DNA of 64,000 nucleotides, taken from Bin80 sp964291275 (GTDB lineage: Bacteria; Bacteroidota; Rhodothermia; Rhodothermales; Bin80). Position 1 is the stretch's first letter, and each line of letters begins with the position of its first letter. The stretch covers positions 496,001-560,000 of the forward strand of contig OZ219800.1 of NCBI GenBank assembly GCA_964291275.2, given 5' to 3'. This document shows positions 26,823-35,009 of the stretch, one piece after another. Position numbers and translations under genes: made by a program. The notes below the pieces were generated by a model. The model did no database searches. It had not been told where the DNA came from and saw only the letters and a list, made by a program, of their open reading frames with translations.

Positions 26823-28403
26823 ATGTTTAAAAATATTTATGTAGCACGGACCGCCCTGATTGTTGCCTTGGGAGGATTCCTTATGGGCTTCGATGCCTCG
26901 GTTATTTCCGGGGTAGTCGGTTTTATTGAAGTAGAATTTGACCTAACCAATCTTGAGCTTGGGTGGGCCGTGAGTTCTTTGACACTGAGTTCAACCCTGG
27001 CAATGTTGGCTGCAGGTCCCCTCAGCAATCGTATAGGTCGCCGCACTGTACTCTATTGGGCCGCCGTACTTTACGCTATTTCGGCTATTGGTTCAGCATT
27101 GGCTCCAGACTACATGCTGCTGGTCATCGCCCGTATGATCGGCGGACTTGGAGTGGGCGCGTCACTCATTATCGCTCCGATGTACATCGCAGAGATCTCT
27201 CCGCCAGCGCTGCGGGGACGTATGGTGTCCTTCAATCAACTCAATATCGTCATCGGCATCTCGGTCGCATTCTTCACCAATTACCTCATACTGGAGCTTG
27301 GTGATAGCTCCAGTGCCTGGGCTGAAGCGATGAAGTTTGGTCCTCACAACTGGCGCTGGATGCTTGGCCTCGAAACCCTGCCCGCCGTACTCTATTTTGG
27401 TGCACTTTTTGCCGTGCCTGAGAGTCCACGCTGGCTTGTAATGAAAGGTCGTGTCTCCGAAGGCCTTGCCATCATGACCCGGGCAAGCGGGGCCGAGGAA
27501 GCAAAAGAAGATCTGCGTGCAGTCCAGGCCAGCCTGGATGCTGATGCTGCTAAGACCAATATCGGCCTGAAAGCCCTGTTTGCACCTGCCATGAAGTTTG
27601 TACTGCTCATTGGTATTGTAATCGCCATTGTACAGCAAATCACAGGGATTAACGCTGTGTTCTTCTATGCCCCCATGATCTTTGAGCAATCGGGCATAGG
27701 AACCAATGCTTCCTTTGTTCAGGCCATACTCGTCGGGCTGGTCAATCTGGTCTTTACTGTTGTTGCTATCGCATTAGTCGACCGATTGGGAAGAAAACCG
27801 TTACTTGTTACAGGGCTCACAGGCATAACGATTGCCATGGCACTCCTGGCTTACGGGTTCCATGGTGCCTCGTACACATTAACGTCAGACATAGCCCTCC
27901 CTGCAGCAGTTAGTCTGGATGCACTACAACCCATCCTGGATACAACATTCAACTCTGATGTTGCCTTTAAGCAGGCACTGGAATCTGCACTGGGGCTTGC
28001 TACCGCGCGACAATATGAATCCGAGTTGATTGCGGCAGCCATCAGTATGAACCCCGTTCTGATTCTGGTTGGTATTCTGGGGTTTGTCGCCTCCTTCGCA
28101 GTGTCCCTCGGGCCGGTTATGTGGGTTCTGTTCTCAGAGCTCTTCCCGAATCGTCTGCGTGCTCTGGCTATTTCGTTTGTTGGGCTGATTAATTCAGGCG
28201 TAAGTTTCACTGTGCAACTGGTCTTCCCGTGGGAGCTTGCGAATCTGGGCAGTGCTCTGACCTTCCTGCTGTACGGTGTTATGGCTGCAATGGGCTTGGT
28301 TTTTGTTATTATTGCTCTTCCCGAAACGAAGGGGCGATCACTTGAAGCGCTGGAATCTCTCTTGGCGCGAGGCAATAAAGTCGATCATGCACCCAAAAGT
28401 TGA
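26823..28403 (+). CDS. Sugar porter-type MFS transporter
   Basis: 526 residues, 12 expected membrane segments. Sugar-porter signatures are all present: GFDASVISG near residue 22, NRIGRRTVL near 68, RMIGGLGVGAS near 104, PESPRWL near 198, QQITGINAVFFYAP near 273, DRLGRKPLL near 320 and PETKGRSLEALE near the end. A long non-membrane insertion (about residues 345-405) lies between segments 9 and 10, common in Bacteroidota relatives. It is likely a proton-coupled monosaccharide or oligosaccharide symporter. Closely followed by a glycosidase-like lipoprotein gene. Confidence 0.92.
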   Translation: MFKNIYVARTALIVALGGFLMGFDASVISGVVGFIEVEFDLTNLELGWAVSSLTLSSTLAMLAAGPLSNRIGRRTVLYWAAVLYAISAIGSALAPDYMLLVIARMIGGLGVGASLIIAPMYIAEISPPALRGRMVSFNQLNIVIGISVAFFTNYLILELGDSSSAWAEAMKFGPHNWRWMLGLETLPAVLYFGALFAVPESPRWLVMKGRVSEGLAIMTRASGAEEAKEDLRAVQASLDADAAKTNIGLKALFAPAMKFVLLIGIVIAIVQQITGINAVFFYAPMIFEQSGIGTNASFVQAILVGLVNLVFTVVAIALVDRLGRKPLLVTGLTGITIAMALLAYGFHGASYTLTSDIALPAAVSLDALQPILDTTFNSDVAFKQALESALGLATARQYESELIAAAISMNPVLILVGILGFVASFAVSLGPVMWVLFSELFPNRLRALAISFVGLINSGVSFTVQLVFPWELANLGSALTFLLYGVMAAMGLVFVIIALPETKGRSLEALESLLARGNKVDHAPKS

Positions 28404-28414
28404 ATCAGGATAAA

Positions 28415-29758
28415 ATGAACCATCAAAAACGCCATTATATACTTGCTGTGATCCTCCTCGTCGTGATGATAGGTTGCCAGGCGGAAGGAGAGGCAACCCA
28501 GAAACAAGAAACGAACACAGTGGAAGTTCGCCAGGAGGACGGACAATACCAGCTGTATGTAAATGGGGATCCTTTTTACATCAATGGGGCAGGCCTGGAG
28601 TTTGGGAATGTAGAAGCCTTGGCCGCACACGGAGGTAACTCGTTCCGCACCTGGCGTACGGATAATGGTCGGGATACTGGTATGGAGGTCCTGGATCGTG
28701 CGCATGCGAATGGACTAATGGTGACCATGGGCATCGAAATTGCTCGAGAGCGCCCTGGAAGCGGACGGGGTGTATTTAATTTCGATTACAGTGACTCGGC
28801 AGCTGTCGCTGCCCAGCTGGCTACCGTACGGGACGAGATTTTGTTGTATAAAGATCATCCCGCCCTACTCATGTGGGGAATCGGGAATGAATTGAATCTG
28901 GGTGCTACAAATCCACTCGTCTGGGATGCCGTGAACGATATCTCAAAGATGATCCATGCAGTTGATGGCAATCATCCAACGCTGACTATGCTGGCCGGTA
29001 TCAACCCGGAACTGATCGCCCAAATCAAAGCACGCGCACCGGACTTGGACCTCCTGGGCATTCAGATGTACGCCGACATAATAAACCTGCCGCGTTATCT
29101 GGAGGAATCTGATTGGAATGGTCCCTACGTCGTGACTGAATGGGGAGCGACTGGACACTGGGAGGTTCCAACAACCCCTTGGAGGGCACCGCTCGAGAAC
29201 AACTCTACGGTAAAAGCAGACTGGTATGATCGGCGATACGAAACCGTGATTGCGCCCGATACCATTCAGTGTATTGGCTCCTATGTGTTTCTTTGGGGGC
29301 AGAAACAGGAACGTACGCCCACTTGGTATGGCATGTTTATGCCAAACGGAGATAAAACGGCCGCGGTCGACGTAATGCACTACAAATGGACGGGCACCTG
29401 GCCAGCTAACCAGTCCCCTCGAATAAACTCCTTTACGCTTAATGGCTTGGAAGCCACCGATAACATTGAGTTGTCTCCTAGCGCAGATGCCGCCAGTATC
29501 GTCGTTACGAATGATTTCGAAGGAGACTCTCTAAGCTACCACTGGACCGTTCGCCCCGAAGCCACAGCCGTTGGCCATGGTGGGGATGACGAAGCCGAGC
29601 CAGAACCTATCCCCGGCCTGTTCGCAAGTGCAGATGGCGCACAGGTTAACCTGAAGGCACCTTCTGAACCGGGCGCCTATCGACTATTTGTTGACATTAT
29701 TGATGGCCAAGGAAGTGCGGCGCACGCCAACATCCCGTTCCTCGTTGCGGGAGAGTGA
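28415..29758 (+). CDS. Glycoside hydrolase-like lipoprotein (TIM barrel, GH clan A type)
   Basis: 447 residues from ATG 28415 (a TTG at 28400 overlapping the transporter stop is possible). Lipoprotein signal VILLVVMIGC. The barrel starts LYVNGDPFYINGAGLEFG and contains HPALLMWGIGNELN near residue 150, where the E after GN is the expected acid/base, and GPYVVTEWGATGHW near 238, where E is the expected nucleophile: the retaining GH2/GH5-like pair. The C-terminal 120 residues form an Ig- or PKD-like beta domain (SLSYHWTVRPEA ... GAYRLFVDIIDGQGSAA). Substrate unknown. Probably outer-membrane anchored and cotranscribed with the transporter and the next gene. Confidence 0.82.
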   Translation: MNHQKRHYILAVILLVVMIGCQAEGEATQKQETNTVEVRQEDGQYQLYVNGDPFYINGAGLEFGNVEALAAHGGNSFRTWRTDNGRDTGMEVLDRAHANGLMVTMGIEIARERPGSGRGVFNFDYSDSAAVAAQLATVRDEILLYKDHPALLMWGIGNELNLGATNPLVWDAVNDISKMIHAVDGNHPTLTMLAGINPELIAQIKARAPDLDLLGIQMYADIINLPRYLEESDWNGPYVVTEWGATGHWEVPTTPWRAPLENNSTVKADWYDRRYETVIAPDTIQCIGSYVFLWGQKQERTPTWYGMFMPNGDKTAAVDVMHYKWTGTWPANQSPRINSFTLNGLEATDNIELSPSADAASIVVTNDFEGDSLSYHWTVRPEATAVGHGGDDEAEPEPIPGLFASADGAQVNLKAPSEPGAYRLFVDIIDGQGSAAHANIPFLVAGE

Positions 29759-32700
29759 TCCTCAGGACATATTCGTCGGGCAGAGCAAGGTATACCCAAA
29801 TCGTGGATCCTGTACCGGACAATTCGTTGACCGGTATGGTGAACGCTGGTATCGAATTGGAAATTACGACCAACTCCCCGCTTTTCTCATTACGTTGGCC
29901 AGTGTCGGAGATCACTGGATGTTTATTTCCAGTACCGGCGCACTTACCGCTGGCCGCCGGAACGCCGACCATGCACTCTTTCCATATGTAACTGACGATA
30001 AGCTTCACGATGCGGCCCCACATACAGGCAGTATCACGATAGTGCGCGTCGAACGCTCCAATCGAACGATCCTTTGGGAACCATTCGCGCCTATACAATC
30101 GGGATTATATCGGATCGAACGTAATCTGTACAAGAACACAACAGGCAATAAGCTGTTGTTTGAGGAGTTCAATCGCGATCTCAGTCTTCGCTACTCTTAC
30201 AGTTGGCAATGTGTTAACGGCTTCGGGTTTGTAAGGCGCGCTCGGCTGGAAAGCGTTTGGAACCTACCTATACGTGCCAGTTTGCTGGACGGGATCTGTA
30301 ATATTCTGCCCTCTGGTGTTGGCGCCCAACTGCAGCGTTCCCGCAGTACACTCGCCGATGCCTATAAGGTAAATGAGTTGGAGAAACAAGTTGGCATTTT
30401 CTCACTCAGCACACTTGTGGTTGATCGACCAGTCCCGGAGGAAGCATTAACCGCCACCGTGGTCTGGCAGCATGGGCCGCGTCCAGCATCAATATTGCTA
30501 TCCACACTGCAATTGAATGCCTATAGGGCTGGACAACAATTGAATACGGAACACAATATCCGTGGTCGCCGCGGGGCTTTCTTCGTCGAACGAAATCTTC
30601 GCCTCGTCAAAGACCGCCCTACTACCTGGGATTTGATCGCAGATGTGGACCAGCATGTTGGTCATTTGATCTCCCTGCACACCGCCCTGGAAAATTCAGC
30701 AGTATACGTACGAACACTACGTCGTCAAGAACATCAGGATACCACGGACCTTCGCCTTCTCATTGGGAGTGCAGATGGCTTTCAACAAACCGCACGTGCC
30801 TCCAATGATTCGCGTCACTACGCAAACACACTTTTCAACGTAATGCGGGGAGGTATTCCGCTTCATGGATACCTTGCCGACAAGAATGATCTGCTTGATT
30901 TCGTTCGTGTGCGCAATCATACACTTGCCCACTCCCCATATCTTGAGGCATTGCCTGGCACCGTAGATTTGACCATGGTGCACCAGCCCGAAGATTTGCA
31001 ATTGCGCCGACTTATATCCGAATATCTCCCGCTAGGATACAGCCGGCGGCATGGAGATCCGAGCCGCCCCTGGAATGCTTTTGAAATCCGTACACATGAT
31101 GAGAAGGGTAATGTGGTGCTGGACTACTCGGGAAACTGGCGTGATTTATTTCAGAACTGGGAGGCCTTGGGCAGGTCCTTTCCCCACTACTATCCTGCGA
31201 TGATCGCAACCTTCGTCAATGCCTCCACGGCTGACGGATACAATCCTTACCGGATTGAGCGAAGCGGAGTAGACTGGGAAGTACCTGACGAGTCTGATCC
31301 ATGGACCTCGATTGGATATTGGGGAGATCACCAAATCAATTACCTGCTTTGTCTTTTGGAATGGGCTTACGCACATGATCCAACCAGGCTTACCCGATTG
31401 CTGAACATGCGCATATTCAGCTATATGCAAGTACCCTACCGACTGGCTGAACATGAGCAGATCCTATCTGATCCAAAGAACTCGGTACATTTTGACTGGG
31501 ATTTGCACGGGAAAATCTCCGAGCGTGTGCAGGAAATGGGATCCGACGGTCGCTTACTGCAGACCCTGGATGGCCAACCGATTCTTGTGACACTGGCTGA
31601 AAAATTACTTGTCCCCGCACTGGCAAAACTTTGTGCACTGGTGCCCGGTGGAGGGATCTGGCTAAACACGCAGCGCCCCGAATGGAATGATGCCAATAAT
31701 GCACTTGCCGGCTGGGGATGCTCTCTGGTTACACTATTCCAATTGTACAGGTACCTGCAGTTTGTTGGTCAGTTGTATGAAGCACAGGAGGACATACAAT
31801 ACCTGGTTTCCCAAGAAGTGGCTGACTGGTGTAATGATGTCGAGAATGCGCTGACAAGCTGCGGAAAAATTAATGACCCCGCTGCCCAATTCAATTCGAT
31901 GGATGCGTTGGGGCGTGCAGCGTCCAAGTATCGTGCGAACCTGTATGCCCAAGGGATTCAAAAAGAACCCGTACCGATTGAAGCTTCAAGTCTGGCCGAA
32001 TTCTGCAGCCTTGCATGTAAAATCATTCGCCCAACACTCCAACAAGCGATCGAAGAGGATCATCTCGCACATTCCTATACGATTCTCCATTTAGCGTCTG
32101 AATGTTCTATCAAGATAGAGGCACTGCCTCTCATGTTAGAGGGGCAAATTGCAGCTTTGGCATCCGGCATCCTTAGTTCCACGGATGCTTTAGCACTGCT
32201 GAACGCTTTGAGACGAAGCCCGCTATACAGCACTCGACAGGGTAGCTATCTCCTCTACGCAGACGAGAACCTCCCCACGTTCAGTGCTCGTAATCATATA
32301 GCTCCCAACGACGTCGTGCGGCTAACATTGGTACGGAAACTGATCAAGCAAGGCGATCATCGACTGATTGCTCGAACTGCCACTGGACAGCACTATTTCA
32401 ACCCATCACTCGTAAATGCGACTGAGTTGACAAATCTGTTGGATTCTCTGCGGGATGAGGGCTATGAGGCCGCTGAACGTGATAAGGCACATATTTTGGC
32501 ACTGTACGAAAAAAATTTCAAGCACGCATCCTTCACGGGACGGTCCGGGCGGTTTTTCAAATATGAAGGACTAGGTTGTGTTTACTGGCATATTATTTCC
32601 AAACTACTTCTGGCAGTGCAGGACGCCTTTTGGAATGCGGTGGATACAGATGCACCGCAAACCGTACAACAGGAGCTTGCCCGCCATTACTACAAGATTC

Positions 32701-33173
32701 GAGACGGTTTGGGGGGAGCGCAGTCACCGGCCAAGTACGGTGCGTTTCCACAAGATCCGTATTCGCATACTCCGAGTTGGGGTGGAGCACATCAGCCTGG
32801 ATTGACCGGACAGGTCAAGGAAGATATTCTCTGTCGCTGGGGTGAGCTGGGTATTCGCATCACCGATGGGATTCTCCGCATCAATCCCGCCCTGCTCCGC
32901 AGAGCTGAGTTTTGCCGGAGTCCAGAAAAGTTCAGTTGGTATGACACTCATGGCAACCTCAAGTCCTTGCAACTAAATGTGGGGGCTCTTGCGTTTACTT
33001 ATTGTCAGATCCCTTTTGTTTTTCATCTATCTGATGAGCCTCTGCTTAAAACCCGAGGGGAACACACCGAGGAACGACCGGAACTCGCGCTCTCCCTCGA
33101 GGAGAGTGCTGCGCTCTTTGGCCGCACAGGCAAATTGACCCGAGTCGACGCATATCTAACTCCAAGTTTTTAG
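29745..33173 (+). CDS. Large uncharacterised protein, possible carbohydrate-active enzyme
   Basis: About 1,142 residues from a TTG at 29745 that overlaps the previous stop by 14 bases; an earlier TTG at 29688 would give 1,161. No signal peptide. Not assigned to a family. Distinctive conserved-looking segments: SGNWRDLFQNWEALGRSFPHYYPAMIATFVNASTADGYNPYRI (middle), DPWTSIGYWGDHQINYLL just after it, and a C-terminal SPAKYGAFPQDPYSHTPSWGGAHQPGLTGQVKEDIL. The many Trp, Tyr and helical stretches suggest an alpha/alpha-barrel enzyme such as a glycoside phosphorylase or hydrolase, and the gene neighbourhood (sugar transporter, glycosidase) agrees. Function is inference. Confidence 0.7.
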   Translation: MRESDPQDIFVGQSKVYPNRGSCTGQFVDRYGERWYRIGNYDQLPAFLITLASVGDHWMFISSTGALTAGRRNADHALFPYVTDDKLHDAAPHTGSITIVRVERSNRTILWEPFAPIQSGLYRIERNLYKNTTGNKLLFEEFNRDLSLRYSYSWQCVNGFGFVRRARLESVWNLPIRASLLDGICNILPSGVGAQLQRSRSTLADAYKVNELEKQVGIFSLSTLVVDRPVPEEALTATVVWQHGPRPASILLSTLQLNAYRAGQQLNTEHNIRGRRGAFFVERNLRLVKDRPTTWDLIADVDQHVGHLISLHTALENSAVYVRTLRRQEHQDTTDLRLLIGSADGFQQTARASNDSRHYANTLFNVMRGGIPLHGYLADKNDLLDFVRVRNHTLAHSPYLEALPGTVDLTMVHQPEDLQLRRLISEYLPLGYSRRHGDPSRPWNAFEIRTHDEKGNVVLDYSGNWRDLFQNWEALGRSFPHYYPAMIATFVNASTADGYNPYRIERSGVDWEVPDESDPWTSIGYWGDHQINYLLCLLEWAYAHDPTRLTRLLNMRIFSYMQVPYRLAEHEQILSDPKNSVHFDWDLHGKISERVQEMGSDGRLLQTLDGQPILVTLAEKLLVPALAKLCALVPGGGIWLNTQRPEWNDANNALAGWGCSLVTLFQLYRYLQFVGQLYEAQEDIQYLVSQEVADWCNDVENALTSCGKINDPAAQFNSMDALGRAASKYRANLYAQGIQKEPVPIEASSLAEFCSLACKIIRPTLQQAIEEDHLAHSYTILHLASECSIKIEALPLMLEGQIAALASGILSSTDALALLNALRRSPLYSTRQGSYLLYADENLPTFSARNHIAPNDVVRLTLVRKLIKQGDHRLIARTATGQHYFNPSLVNATELTNLLDSLRDEGYEAAERDKAHILALYEKNFKHASFTGRSGRFFKYEGLGCVYWHIISKLLLAVQDAFWNAVDTDAPQTVQQELARHYYKIRDGLGGAQSPAKYGAFPQDPYSHTPSWGGAHQPGLTGQVKEDILCRWGELGIRITDGILRINPALLRRAEFCRSPEKFSWYDTHGNLKSLQLNVGALAFTYCQIPFVFHLSDEPLLKTRGEHTEERPELALSLEESAALFGRTGKLTRVDAYLTPSF

Positions 33174-33362
33174 CAAGTCCCGTACAGAATCAATTACCGC
33201 AGTCGTATTTAATATGCATCAAGTCACTGCTATCGCACATGGAAACTTCCATTGGATTTACATAGTGAACCCTAAGTCGTAAACAATTTTTCATCTGAAC
33301 ATTTATCACCGGAAGCTCCTTCCACAGCGTATACCCCAAAGTTTTTGAGTGCCCATCCAAAC

Positions 33363-34595
33363 ATGTCAACATTTGAATCCATGCCTGCAACGTACTCATT
33401 TCCTGCATCGTTGGACAATGAGCAGCTTCCTGAGGGCTTCGTTGATTATCTGATCGCCCTGCGTCGGCATTTGCACCGTAACCCGGAAATCGGCTTCAAA
33501 GAGCATGCTACTAGCCATTTAGTACGCGATCACTTGGAGAGTCATGGCTTACAGGTTTCCGGGCCACATGCAACGACCGGTCTGTTCGTAGATATAGACG
33601 GTGCGCATCCTGGGCCACACATCGGTTTTCGTTGTGACCTTGATGCGCTACAATTGCAAGATGCAAAACATGTAGCGTATGCTTCACGGAATACTGGCGT
33701 TGCCCATGCTTGCGGGCATGATGTACACACAGCAGTTGGTATTGGTATAGCCCTCAACTTTCACCGACTCCGGCATCATCTCAGGGGGCGTGTTCGAATC
33801 TTGTTTCAACCAAATGAGGAGGGCAACCCCAGTGGTTCCATCCCCATGATTGAGGCAGGTGTATGCGATCCCTTGAAAGCACTTTATTGCATTCATGTGG
33901 ACCCAACACTTGATATTGGACAATTTGGGATACCCGAAGGACAGGTCACGGCATCATCCGATCGTCTGCGAGTCGAGGTTACTGCACCAGGTACTGGACA
34001 CTCTGCCCGCCCACAGAATGCGAAGGATACTGTATGGATCACCACACAGTTATTGAACCAGTACTATCAGCTTATTGGGCGTGTAACCGATGCCCGCCAG
34101 CCTGCGGTTTTTACTGTATGCATACTTAAGGCTGGACTGGCACACAATGTGATTCCTGCCAAAGTGTCGTTCGAGGGCGCTCTGCGCTGCCTCAATGATG
34201 ATAACCGCGTTTTCCTGGTTAATTATATGCGGCGTGCTGCCGAGAATTTTGCACAGCTGCATGGTGTTGAGATTGATTTTATAAATCAGGGCGGGCTCCC
34301 CGCTGTCATCAACGATCCCAAGCTGTGCCAGAATGTTCGGACCTGCGTACACGATCTCTTTGGCAAAGATTCTGCATTGGATATATGCGTACCCAGTATG
34401 GGAGCAGAAGATTTCGCGAATTACCTGAAGTATGTTCCTGGCATGCTCATTCGCGTTGGAACACGCAGTAGCACGGCTACAGGATATCCACTCCACAATG
34501 CTCTCTTTGATGTTGACGAACGGGCTCTGAGTTACTCGGTACGTCTCATGACCCGGGTCTTGATACACCACACTAAATCTGGCACCTTCCACTGA
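33363..34595 (+). CDS. M20-family amidohydrolase (N-acyl-amino-acid hydrolase type)
   Basis: 410 residues from ATG 33363 (TTG at 33345 also possible). M20D metallopeptidase features: RRHLHRNPEIGFKEH near residue 36, the metal ligands in AHACGHDVHTA near 112, FQPNEEGNPSGSIPMIEAG near 148, a dimerisation domain with GTGHSARPQ near 213, and MGAEDFANYL near 348. These enzymes cleave N-acyl or N-acetyl amino acids, or indole-acetyl conjugates; the substrate here is unknown. Cytoplasmic, no signal peptide. Confidence 0.9.
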   Translation: MSTFESMPATYSFPASLDNEQLPEGFVDYLIALRRHLHRNPEIGFKEHATSHLVRDHLESHGLQVSGPHATTGLFVDIDGAHPGPHIGFRCDLDALQLQDAKHVAYASRNTGVAHACGHDVHTAVGIGIALNFHRLRHHLRGRVRILFQPNEEGNPSGSIPMIEAGVCDPLKALYCIHVDPTLDIGQFGIPEGQVTASSDRLRVEVTAPGTGHSARPQNAKDTVWITTQLLNQYYQLIGRVTDARQPAVFTVCILKAGLAHNVIPAKVSFEGALRCLNDDNRVFLVNYMRRAAENFAQLHGVEIDFINQGGLPAVINDPKLCQNVRTCVHDLFGKDSALDICVPSMGAEDFANYLKYVPGMLIRVGTRSSTATGYPLHNALFDVDERALSYSVRLMTRVLIHHTKSGTFH

Positions 34596-34653
34596 AACGG
34601 AACAGGCTTTGACAGGAGGTGTATAGGCGGTGCGGGCCATTCCTGAAATCACC

Positions 34654-34998
34654 ATGATTGATTCACCTACTGCCCCAGTAACGCTGAGTTCTCGCGCAGC
34701 CGAAGAGGTACAGAAAATTTTGACCACCAAATCAATCCCCGAAGGCTATGGGCTGCGGGTTGGCGTTCGAGGTGGAGGATGCAGCGGTATGAGTTACATT
34801 CTGGGCTTCGACAAGCTTCGTGAGCACGATATTACGTTCGATTTTGATGGAATTGTATTGTACATTGATAAGCGACAGGGACTGTACCTCTTAGGAACTA
34901 AGATTGACTATCATGCAGGCCTTGATGCGCGCGGTTTTGTATTCAATAATCCAAATGCCACACAGACGTGTGGGTGCGGATCCAGCTTCGCAGCCTGA
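34654..34998 (+). CDS. HesB/IscA-family iron-sulfur cluster carrier
   Basis: 114 residues from ATG 34654 (a GTG at 34630 would add eight). The three conserved cysteines are present: GGGCSGMSY near residue 48 and the CGCGSSF pair near the C-terminus. Accepts and delivers Fe-S clusters, like IscA, SufA or ErpA. No suf or isc genes lie next to it, so ErpA-like delivery is as likely as assembly. Its stop lies 11 bases before the clpC start. Confidence 0.92.
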   Translation: MIDSPTAPVTLSSRAAEEVQKILTTKSIPEGYGLRVGVRGGGCSGMSYILGFDKLREHDITFDFDGIVLYIDKRQGLYLLGTKIDYHAGLDARGFVFNNPNATQTCGCGSSFAA

Positions 34999-35009
34999 GC
35001 CAGACGCTA

